In this document: in pieces, positions 1 through 4,488 of the stretch
How positions within the stretch are numbered: position 1 is the stretch's first letter
Layout of the letters: the number at the start of each line of letters is the position of its first letter
Translations under genes and position numbers: made by a program
The notes under the pieces: model-generated
Seen by the model: the letters and a program-made list of their open reading frames with translations, nothing else
What the model was told of the DNA's origin: nothing
Database searches by the model: none
Source of the DNA: Steroidobacteraceae bacterium
GTDB taxonomy: Bacteria; Pseudomonadota; Gammaproteobacteria; Steroidobacterales; Steroidobacteraceae
Direction: 5' to 3'
Assembly: GCA_025927665.1 (NCBI GenBank)
Contig: JAICKZ010000222.1
Location: forward strand, 1-5,473
DNA length: 5,473 nucleotides

Positions 1-863
1 CTTCCCCTATTCATCAACGCGTCAAAGTTCTTGTCACGAGATTGAAATGCTGTTTTGACATCGGTGGGTTTTGGAAAGCAACCTGTTTTTCGTGAATCAG
101 CGAGATTGGCTTCTCCAGCTGGTGTTGAATATTCACCGGGAATGACACTTGGCGCCAACGAGTCCAGCACCTTGCCGCGTGCAGTACAGACATTCAGTGG
201 CGTACCAATCGGCAACGCGGCAACATACGGTTCCAGTAAGCGATAATTGTCTATGCCAAATGGCTTACCTGCGCCGTCAACGAGTGACAACAACTCGCTC
301 GTGCTCAGTATGGGGCGATTGGCGGTCAGATAGGGTGGTGTGCGCAGTGAATAGATGGTGTCTTCCGCGCCGTCGGGAAAATTTGGATTGCTATCAGCGT
401 CTATCCAATCAGCAACAATGCCTGCCCAACGACTATCTATTTGCAAGCGCTCCAACAGATTAGTGAATTGTGCCAGCATTTCTTGATTGATAGTACCGTT
501 CGCATTCACCAAGTTGTTGAGGTTGAAGCGACCTTGCAAGTCCTCAATATTGCCGCTTAATTCGCCGTAGTCTTCAATTGGCAGCTTGACAGGTTGTGCC
601 CATGCCTCGTTCAAGCTGTCGTAAGTGGCACCTGTTTTGTCCAATTGATCTTTCTCCAGCCACGATGCCGCAAACGCTTCGCCCCCCAATGCGACTTCGT
701 AGGCCTGATCGACTAACAGTGTGGTGCTGATACGACGTTGGTCCATGTATCCGTCTGAGGTGACACTCACGGCAAGAATCGTTGCCAGCGCCACAATCAG
801 AATAGCCATGATCAACGCTACGCCGCGTTGCTGTCCTGATTTTGATAATGAAAAGTGCCTCAT
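1..863 (-). CDS. gspK: T2SS minor pseudopilin GspK (3' end cut off by window edge)
   Basis: GspK caps the tip of the type II secretion pseudopilus together with GspI and GspJ, in the inner membrane and periplasm. I translated it from ATG 863-861; 287 codons are visible and the C-terminus lies beyond base 1. The family is usually a little over 300 residues, so only a few dozen are probably missing. The leader has basic residues and a prepilin-peptidase site after Gly14 (QRG/VALIMAIL), followed by a hydrophobic helix of about 20 residues. Mature position 5 is Met19, not Glu, which is characteristic of GspK. Family motifs are DLQGRFNLNNL (108-118), DWIDAD (152-157), GAED (165-168) with a following Tyr, PYLTANRP (177-184) and the helix-hairpin-like stretch TPLNVCTA (221-228). 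The start codon overlaps the gspJ stop in an ATGA, implying translational coupling. Cys226 and Cys262 are the only cysteines seen. Confidence 0.93.
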   Translation of the reverse strand, partial: MRHFSLSKSGQQRGVALIMAILIVALATILAVSVTSDGYMDQRRISTTLLVDQAYEVALGGEAFAASWLEKDQLDKTGATYDSLNEAWAQPVKLPIEDYGELSGNIEDLQGRFNLNNLVNANGTINQEMLAQFTNLLERLQIDSRWAGIVADWIDADSNPNFPDGAEDTIYSLRTPPYLTANRPILSTSELLSLVDGAGKPFGIDNYRLLEPYVAALPIGTPLNVCTARGKVLDSLAPSVIPGEYSTPAGEANLADSRKTGCFPKPTDVKTAFQSRDKNFDALMNRG

Positions 864-1504
864 AAGTTGGGAACTTCAATTACACGTCTGATCTCGCCCC
901 AGTCTTGCAGGGTCAACGTAAACTCCACTGCAATGGGTAGACTTCTCGGCGCAACGCCGGATTGTTGGTTATTACTGACATTGCCATTGTTTGAAGGTGG
1001 CCAACTGGTTTGCCACTGCTTATTTTCATCCATGTAACGCAAATTGACGCTGGTCACTTTATCAAGCAATTGCACTTGCACCGGAATGTTATTCAAGCTG
1101 CGATCCATTGCAGTCCAATAATCGCGATACAGTTTGTTATCGAGCAGTCGGTAACGCACTCGTTGCAAAGTGGAGCGATTGATGCCAGTGGGATTGCTCC
1201 AACCTGCGCGACTAAATTCGATTACATCGGTACCATTATTATTGAGATATAGCGCAGGCATATCACCACTACTAGTGGCATCGCGTATCGGACGTGCTGT
1301 AAGTTGTTCGAAGTCCTGTGACATACGCATTACACTACGCTGTATGGCGCGTACACGTTCCATGGTTACCGAGGCCATCTCACGTTGCCGTACTAATTGA
1401 TGGAAGCCGCCCATAGCCATTACACCAACAATGGTGAAGATAACAACGGCGATTAATAGCTCCAATAATGTAAATCCACGCTTATTAAAAAGTAGGTTGC
1501 GCAT
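860..1504 (-). CDS. gspJ: T2SS minor pseudopilin GspJ
   Basis: GspJ is a minor pseudopilin that forms the tip complex of the T2SS pseudopilus with GspI and GspK. The 214-residue product has a short basic leader cut after Gly10 (KRG/FTLLE), Phe at +1, Glu15 at +5 and a hydrophobic helix to about residue 33. Family signatures follow: TARPIRD (69-75), EFSRAGWSNP (96-105), LQRVRYRL (113-120), WPP (168-170) and the C-terminal LQDWGEIRRV (199-208). Residues 171-183 form an Asn/Ser/Gln-rich stretch that looks like an enlarged loop. The gene starts 2 bp after the gspI stop and has no clear Shine-Dalgarno sequence, so it probably relies on coupling. Its stop overlaps the gspK start by 4 bp. Length and motifs are normal for the family. 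Confidence 0.95.
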   Translation of the reverse strand: MRNLLFNKRGFTLLELLIAVVIFTIVGVMAMGGFHQLVRQREMASVTMERVRAIQRSVMRMSQDFEQLTARPIRDATSSGDMPALYLNNNGTDVIEFSRAGWSNPTGINRSTLQRVRYRLLDNKLYRDYWTAMDRSLNNIPVQVQLLDKVTSVNLRYMDENKQWQTSWPPSNNGNVSNNQQSGVAPRSLPIAVEFTLTLQDWGEIRRVIEVPNL

Positions 1505-1506
1505 GG

Positions 1507-1992
1507 CTAATTTAAGAGCCCAGGTTGATGAGCACTGGAGTTGGAGGCGCTCGATGCACTGGAAGAGTTGCCACTGTTGCTGGGACCAGCGTTAAAGTTC
1601 CAACCGATTCCTCCATCGCCGGGAGCAAATGACTTTCCGTAAAGACCAAACACCGTATCCATACTGGCATCAGGTCCTGCTTCCTTAGGCGCAACCTTGA
1701 CTTCAATGCGTTGAATGTAAGGATCCTCTTGTGTAATTTCCATGCGCCAATGCCAATGAATGCCGGCCATGTCGATATCGCCATCGGTGGAGTCATTGCT
1801 CGGTGGCGCCACACTCAATCGAGTTTCCGTCAGCTTATTCATCGCTACCCAGTGAGCAATCGTTTTCTCGCGTAAGTAATCAGTGTTGCGAACAGTTTGA
1901 TTCACTGCGCGAATAACTGACAACATACCTAATGCCACAATGATCAACGCGACCATTACTTCAATCAAAGTAAATCCGTTACTTTTGCGCAT
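1507..1992 (-). CDS. gspI: T2SS minor pseudopilin GspI with Ser/Asn-rich C-terminal tail
   Basis: GspI is thought to start pseudopilus tip assembly by pairing with GspJ and then GspK. The protein has the shortest leader of the set, cut after Gly6 (SNG/FTLIE) with Glu11 at +5. The segment EVMVALIIVALGMLSVIRA and the later AMNKLTETRL (50-59) are typical. The globular part, with the IHWHWRMEI and RIEVKV strands, ends near residue 123. Beyond that lies a Gly-rich link and a tail of Ser, Asn and Ala (136-154), making 161 residues where GspI is commonly about 120-130. A good ribosome binding site (GGAAG, 1999-2003 on this strand, 6 nt spacing) lies inside the end of gspH, which overlaps by 14 bp. 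It ends TAG two bases before gspJ. Confidence 0.94.
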   Translation of the reverse strand: MRKSNGFTLIEVMVALIIVALGMLSVIRAVNQTVRNTDYLREKTIAHWVAMNKLTETRLSVAPPSNDSTDGDIDMAGIHWHWRMEITQEDPYIQRIEVKVAPKEAGPDASMDTVFGLYGKSFAPGDGGIGWNFNAGPSNSGNSSSASSASNSSAHQPGLLN

Positions 1993-2587
1993 CGGTTACT
2001 TCCACAGTCAAAGTATTGTCGGGCTTGCCAACCAAATGCCAACTGAAGTCGGTTCCTTCGCGTTCTATGCGCAATTCAAAAGGAGAGAGATCGCCACTGG
2101 ACAAAAGCGCAATTTGCGGCCTGCGTGTATCTTGTTGCGACACGCCATTATTGGAAGTGGCGTTTGAGTTATCAGCAGCACTGGTAGAGGCGTGTTGCAT
2201 CGCTTCAATATTTTCATCATGTGTTTTTAGGATAACTTCGCGGTCATCGAGCCATAGACGCTGCTGCAATCCTTCCGGCAACTGACGATGAGCCAGCATT
2301 TCATCATCATCGATTTCAGACCAGGACTGTGATTGATAGTTGTATCGCATGAACAGGTAGCCATCACGTTCAATGAATAATCCTATATCGCGGCCTTGAA
2401 TTTCACATTCTTCACGTACTTGGGCAATCACTGCGTTCAAGCGTTTTGCTTGATCTTCGATTTGCGTATCGCGACCTAAGATGTTGATGGACAAACTGGC
2501 CATCGACACCACAATGCCAATGATGACGATGACCACCAACAGTTCGAGCAGCGTGAATCCATTTCTCTTTTGAAAACCAGTCGCCAT
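1979..2587 (-). CDS. gspH: T2SS minor pseudopilin GspH
   Basis: GspH is the minor pseudopilin placed just below the I-J-K tip, linking it to the GspG shaft. The 202-residue product has a leader cut after Gly10 (RNG/FTLLE), Glu15 at +5 and a strongly hydrophobic helix LLVVIVIIGIVVSMASL. A family-typical C-terminal block RRPQIALLSSGDLSPFELRIER starts at residue 155. Between the central domain and that block sits a polar low-complexity stretch (about 128-154, rich in Ser, Asn, Ala and Gln), probably a flexible loop. The start is ATG 2587-2585; the preceding bases are A-rich with no visible Shine-Dalgarno sequence, and no other in-frame ATG would keep the leader. It lies 50 bp after gspG and overlaps gspI by 14 bp. 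H versus generic GspH/FimT is settled by operon position. Confidence 0.93.
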   Translation of the reverse strand: MATGFQKRNGFTLLELLVVIVIIGIVVSMASLSINILGRDTQIEDQAKRLNAVIAQVREECEIQGRDIGLFIERDGYLFMRYNYQSQSWSEIDDDEMLAHRQLPEGLQQRLWLDDREVILKTHDENIEAMQHASTSAADNSNATSNNGVSQQDTRRPQIALLSSGDLSPFELRIEREGTDFSWHLVGKPDNTLTVEVTDAQK

Positions 2588-2613
2588 AACATTTTTTATA
2601 GTTGTGAGAAAGC

Positions 2614-2634
2614 GTGTTGCGTTGGCCTCAACAC
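2614..2634 (-). other. Candidate stem-loop in the gspG-gspH gap
   Basis: GTGTTG and CAACAC form a perfect 6-bp inverted repeat around a 9-base loop, four bases after the gspG stop. A competing hairpin (GTTG/CAAC with GCCT loop) uses part of the same bases. No U run follows on the transcribed strand, so it is not a simple intrinsic terminator. It could stabilise the 3' end of a gspG message or weaken read-through, but this is inference from a short repeat. Confidence 0.3.
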
Positions 2635-2637
2635 AAC

Positions 2638-3081
2638 TTAGTCAGCGTTCCAATTACCGATATCAGCATTGGGACCTTCGCCACCTTCTTGATTATCTGC
2701 ACCTAACGTGAATAGATCGTACTCTTTGCCGTGAGTACCTGGGTACACATAGTGATAATCATTGCCCCATGGATCTTTTTGTATATTCTCGATATAACCG
2801 CCGGTTCTCCAGTTTCTAATACTTGGATCGGTGGGTTGTTGTATCAGTGCTTTCAGTCCTTGTTCGGTCGTGGGATATTTGAAATTATCCAGCTTGAACA
2901 TATCCAATGCACCGCGATATGTCTGTATATCCTGCTTGGCTTTTGCGGTGTGCGCTTTGTCCACATTAGGGAGTACACTCGATACAACCAAACTTGCAAG
3001 GATGCCGATGATGACGATAACCACCATGATTTCCAGCAGAGTAAAACCACGCGATGAATAATTGTATTGGCGTTGCTGCAT
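2638..3081 (-). CDS. gspG: T2SS major pseudopilin GspG
   Basis: GspG polymerises into the periplasmic pseudopilus that drives T2SS export. The 147-residue precursor has a leader cut after Gly12 (SRG/FTLLEIMVVIVIIGILASL), Phe at +1 and Glu17 at +5. The hallmark GspG core follows: ALDMFKLDNFKYPTTEQGLKAL, then DPWGNDYHYVYPGTHGKEYDLFTLGADNQEGG, and a terminal ADIGNW. Asp129 (mature 117) and Asp140 (mature 128) lie in the C-terminal loop that binds calcium in characterised GspG proteins. Mature position 22 is Ser where GspG usually has Pro; a Pro appears at mature 26 instead (see findings). It is the first gene of the operon, with a good ribosome binding site (AAGGA, 3088-3092 on this strand, 6 nt from ATG) and a possible promoter in the divergent region. 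Confidence 0.97.
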   Translation of the reverse strand: MQQRQYNYSSRGFTLLEIMVVIVIIGILASLVVSSVLPNVDKAHTAKAKQDIQTYRGALDMFKLDNFKYPTTEQGLKALIQQPTDPSIRNWRTGGYIENIQKDPWGNDYHYVYPGTHGKEYDLFTLGADNQEGGEGPNADIGNWNAD

Positions 3082-3087
3082 AGGTAT

Positions 3088-3092
3088 TCCTT
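3088..3092 (-). promoter_or_regulatory. Ribosome binding site of gspG
   Basis: AAGGA read on the minus strand, 6 nt before the gspG ATG (3081-3079). It is the clearest Shine-Dalgarno in the operon and contrasts with the A-rich leader of gspH, which has none. Confidence 0.7.
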
Positions 3093-3127
3093 AAAGTAAA
3101 GAGACGCAAGTGGATTTTAAAGATCCA

Positions 3128-3157
3128 ATAATAGTCACTAATCATAACCAATGGTAA
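3128..3157 (-). promoter_or_regulatory. Candidate sigma-70 promoter of the gsp operon
   Basis: On the minus strand, TTACCA (3157-3152, 4 of 6 matches to TTGACA) is separated by 18 bp from TATTAT (3133-3128, 5 of 6 matches to TATAAT). Transcription would begin near 3121, giving a leader of about 40 nt that includes the gspG ribosome binding site. The region is AT-rich, so a chance match is possible. The elements lie 8-37 bp from the rrtA start codon, so polymerase bound here could interfere with divergent rrtA transcription. Confidence 0.35.
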
Positions 3158-3164
3158 CGAACAG

Positions 3165-3785
3165 TTGAATGACAATTCATACACAAGTTGGTTGCAACAT
3201 CGCGGTTGGTTGGCAATTGCGGGCGTAATTATCATTGCATTGCTGTTGGCGCTGGGCGGAAAGCCGGTGCAATTGGCATTACGTTACGACCGCAGTGGGA
3301 TTCAGACGGGAGAGTACTGGCGGCTGATCACAGGTCACTTGGTACATGGCGGATTTCAGCATGTCGTGGTCAATGTACTGGGCGTGATCTTAATGGCGGC
3401 GCTTTTCAAACGTACTTACAATTTCGTAAGTTGGTTAGTGATTGTAGTGATGGGTGTGGTGTGCATTGATATAGGCATGTGGGTATTAATGCCACAATTG
3501 CAGTGGTACGTCGGCTTGTCGGGCGTACTTCACGCGGTGTTAGCAGCTGGCACGGTAGCGTGGTGGAGAACGGAACCGAGGGCTTTGGCAATATTACTGA
3601 CGCTTATAATGATTGGTAAGCTGATCTGGGAACAAACTCAGGGAGCACTGCCATTATCGGGCGATCTGCCGGTAGTTGTTAATGCACATCTTTATGGCGA
3701 AATCGGCGGCTTATTGGGTGCTGCAATATGCTGGCAGGATATTGCCGGCTTGAAGTTTCGCACTTACCAAGTTTTATCGTCTTGA
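3165..3785 (+). CDS. rrtA: Rhombosortase (rhomboid-type intramembrane serine protease)
   Basis: Rhombosortases are inner-membrane serine proteases that process proteins ending in a GlyGly-CTERM tail, substrates often exported by the T2SS. The 206-residue product has about six hydrophobic segments (roughly 15-31, 66-81, 89-109, 117-134, 140-155, 175-190) and little else, typical of the subclass. After YWRLITGHL comes the rhomboid motif H-x4-H-x3-N (His61, His66, Asn70). The nucleophile is Ser119 in GLSGVLH, and the paired His175 sits in NAHLYGEIGG; this H-LYGxxGG form favours rhombosortase over a GlpG-like rhomboid. The start is assigned to TTG 3165 because the frame has no ATG before the first membrane segment and a stop lies at 3132; no good Shine-Dalgarno precedes it, so expression may be low. 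It is divergent from gspG with 83 bp between. Confidence 0.85.
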   Translation: MNDNSYTSWLQHRGWLAIAGVIIIALLLALGGKPVQLALRYDRSGIQTGEYWRLITGHLVHGGFQHVVVNVLGVILMAALFKRTYNFVSWLVIVVMGVVCIDIGMWVLMPQLQWYVGLSGVLHAVLAAGTVAWWRTEPRALAILLTLIMIGKLIWEQTQGALPLSGDLPVVVNAHLYGEIGGLLGAAICWQDIAGLKFRTYQVLSS

Positions 3786-3937
3786 TCTTGTGCGGTTGTC
3801 CCTCGCTACAACACATCGAATAAGCTAATTTAACCAGTGCAGGTGATGCTGATATTGTAGGGATAAACAGGCAACGTTGTATTAACGGCGTCAAATGCTC
3901 AATTGCCTAATACCACGAGCATGAGATTGAACTAGAT
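3786..3937 (+). other. Intergenic region between rrtA and the response regulator
   Basis: This 152-bp gap holds no supportable ORF. It contains a perfect 8-bp palindrome CAACGTTG (3872-3879) inside a motif shared with the fabD upstream region, and a weak GTTGT/ACAAC repeat shortly after the rrtA stop that lacks a T run. I see no strong sigma-70 promoter and no clear ribosome binding site for the next gene, although its length suggests the regulator has its own promoter. Confidence 0.4.
3859..3878 (+). repeat. Shared upstream motif, copy 1 (before the response regulator)
   Basis: AGGGATAAACAG followed by GCAACGTT. The second copy at 4386-4403 reads AGGTATAAACAG followed by CACGTT, so 11 of the first 12 bases match and the end aligns after a 2-base gap. 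Both copies lie on the same strand, about 80-105 bp before a start codon. Confidence 0.35.
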
Positions 3938-4306
3938 ATGGCGCGTATTCTGCTTGTCGATGACGATGAAAATTTTCGCACTATGTTGCGAATTACACTG
4001 CAAAGAATTGGTCATCAAATCACCGAGGCCGGCGACGGCAGTATGGCCATTACCTTGTGTGCCCAAAATGCTTATGACGCCGTGATGATGGACTTGATCA
4101 TGCCAGATAAAGAGGGCATGGAAACTATCGTCGAAATGCGCAAGAATCATCCAAGTATCAAGATTATTGCGATGTCTGGAGGCGGCCGAATGAGCGCCAG
4201 GGACATTCTGACGATGGCAAAAGCAGTTGGCGCTGATCAAATATTGGCCAAGCCCTTTGAAAATGGAGAGCTGGTCAATACATTGAAGTCTATTGGGATC
4301 GCTTAA
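3938..4306 (+). CDS. Single-domain response regulator (CheY-like receiver)
   Basis: The 122-residue protein is only a receiver domain, with no output domain. It would accept a phosphoryl group from a histidine kinase or phosphotransfer protein and act by protein contact in the cytoplasm. The catalytic set is complete: acidic pair Asp8-Asp9 (with Asp10), phosphoacceptor Asp52 in MMDLIMP, Ser80 in AMSGGG, and Lys105 in the conserved KPF. The Gly-rich SGGGR loop after strand 4 is seen in a group of stand-alone receivers. The last helix ends at the C-terminus, so it is full length. ATG 3938 is preceded by no strong Shine-Dalgarno. No kinase gene is in the window, so partner and pathway are unknown; neighbours do not settle them. 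Receiver identity is certain, the specific role is not. Confidence 0.92.
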   Translation: MARILLVDDDENFRTMLRITLQRIGHQITEAGDGSMAITLCAQNAYDAVMMDLIMPDKEGMETIVEMRKNHPSIKIIAMSGGGRMSARDILTMAKAVGADQILAKPFENGELVNTLKSIGIA

Positions 4307-4308
4307 TC

Positions 4309-4318
4309 TGACCGGTCA
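4309..4318. promoter_or_regulatory. Perfect 10-bp palindrome after the response regulator
   Basis: TGACCGGTCA is fully self-complementary and lies 2 bp after the regulator stop codon, about 170 bp before fabD. It could be a dimeric protein-binding site. It lacks the T run of a terminator and has no loop, so a hairpin is unlikely. No regulator is recognised from it. Confidence 0.25.
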
Positions 4319-4334
4319 ATAACTCGATAATAAT

Positions 4335-4369
4335 TTGTTGAATCGCGTACACGTATTTGAATTCAACAA
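4335..4369. promoter_or_regulatory. Inverted repeat upstream of fabD, possible operator
   Basis: TTGTTGAAT (4335-4343) and ATTCAACAA (4361-4369) are a perfect 9-bp inverted repeat separated by 17 bp. The spacer holds GCGTACACGTATTTG, which resembles, as I remember it, the GCGTACA-type half-site of FabR operators at unsaturated fatty-acid genes. That match is imperfect and the spacer is not symmetric about the same centre. No T run follows on either side, so it is not a typical terminator. A role in fabD control is inference. Confidence 0.35.
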
Positions 4370-4385
4370 TAGATCGCGCACAGAT

Positions 4386-4403
4386 AGGTATAAACAGCAC
4401 GTT
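4386..4403 (+). repeat. Shared upstream motif, copy 2 (before fabD)
   Basis: AGGTATAAACAG then CACGTT, matching copy 1 at 3859-3878 in 11 of the first 12 bases. It lies upstream of the probable fabD promoter. Confidence 0.35.
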
Positions 4404-4449
4404 ACACTTGATCACGTGCAATATCTGTTCATTGCTTGACCTTGACCGC

Positions 4450-4455
4450 TATAAT
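4450..4455 (+). promoter_or_regulatory. Candidate -10 element of the fabD promoter
   Basis: A perfect TATAAT, placing transcription start near 4462 with a leader of about 27 nt. The -35 position is poor: the hexamers at 16-18 bp spacing match TTGACA in about three bases. Immediately upstream is a tandem TTGACC-TTGACC (4436-4447), too close to act as the -35 of this -10. Weak -35 contacts suggest possible help from an activator. A downstream TTGACA (4469-4474) has no suitable -10. Confidence 0.45.
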
Positions 4456-4477
4456 CAATCAATTTGGCTTGACACTT

Positions 4478-4482
4478 AGAGG
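4478..4482 (+). promoter_or_regulatory. Ribosome binding site of fabD
   Basis: AGAGG with 6 nt to the ATG at 4489. It supports this start, which also gives the family-typical N-terminus ending in FPGQGSQ. Confidence 0.6.
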
Positions 4483-4488
4483 TTGTAG

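Noticed and set aside
574..879. Minus-strand ORF of 101 codons
   Set aside because: It overlaps gspK in another frame; the gspK frame gives a clear pseudopilin sequence, and this one has no recognisable domain.
2731..3057. Plus-strand ORF of 108 codons opposite gspG
   Set aside because: It is antisense to a strongly conserved gene, with no ribosome binding site or domain; a shadow.
1..3081. Type IV pilus minor pilin operon (fimT/pilV/W/X) instead of T2SS
   Set aside because: GspG has the DPWGNDY and ADIGNW signatures, GspK lacks Glu5, and the G-H-I-J-K order is the T2SS one.
3169..3171. ATG near the rrtA start
   Set aside because: It is out of frame with the rhombosortase; using it gives no membrane protein.
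3165..3785. Ordinary GlpG-type rhomboid
   Set aside because: The product is short with no cytoplasmic domain, and its GLSGVLH and NAHLYGEIGG motifs, plus T2SS neighbours, fit rhombosortase better.
3859..3878. DnaA box or origin element
   Set aside because: The complement reads TTTATCCCT, lacking the CACA end of the DnaA box, and no cluster of such boxes exists.
3932..4240. Minus-strand ORF opposite the response regulator
   Set aside because: The plus-strand frame has the full receiver active site; the antisense product is His-rich without a family match I recognise.
4335..4369. Rho-independent terminator after the response regulator
   Set aside because: The stem is AT-rich, has a long 17-base loop and no following T run.
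4436..4447. Tandem TTGACC as the -35 of the fabD promoter
   Set aside because: The hexamers are only 2 and 8 bp from TATAAT, far too close for a sigma-70 -35.
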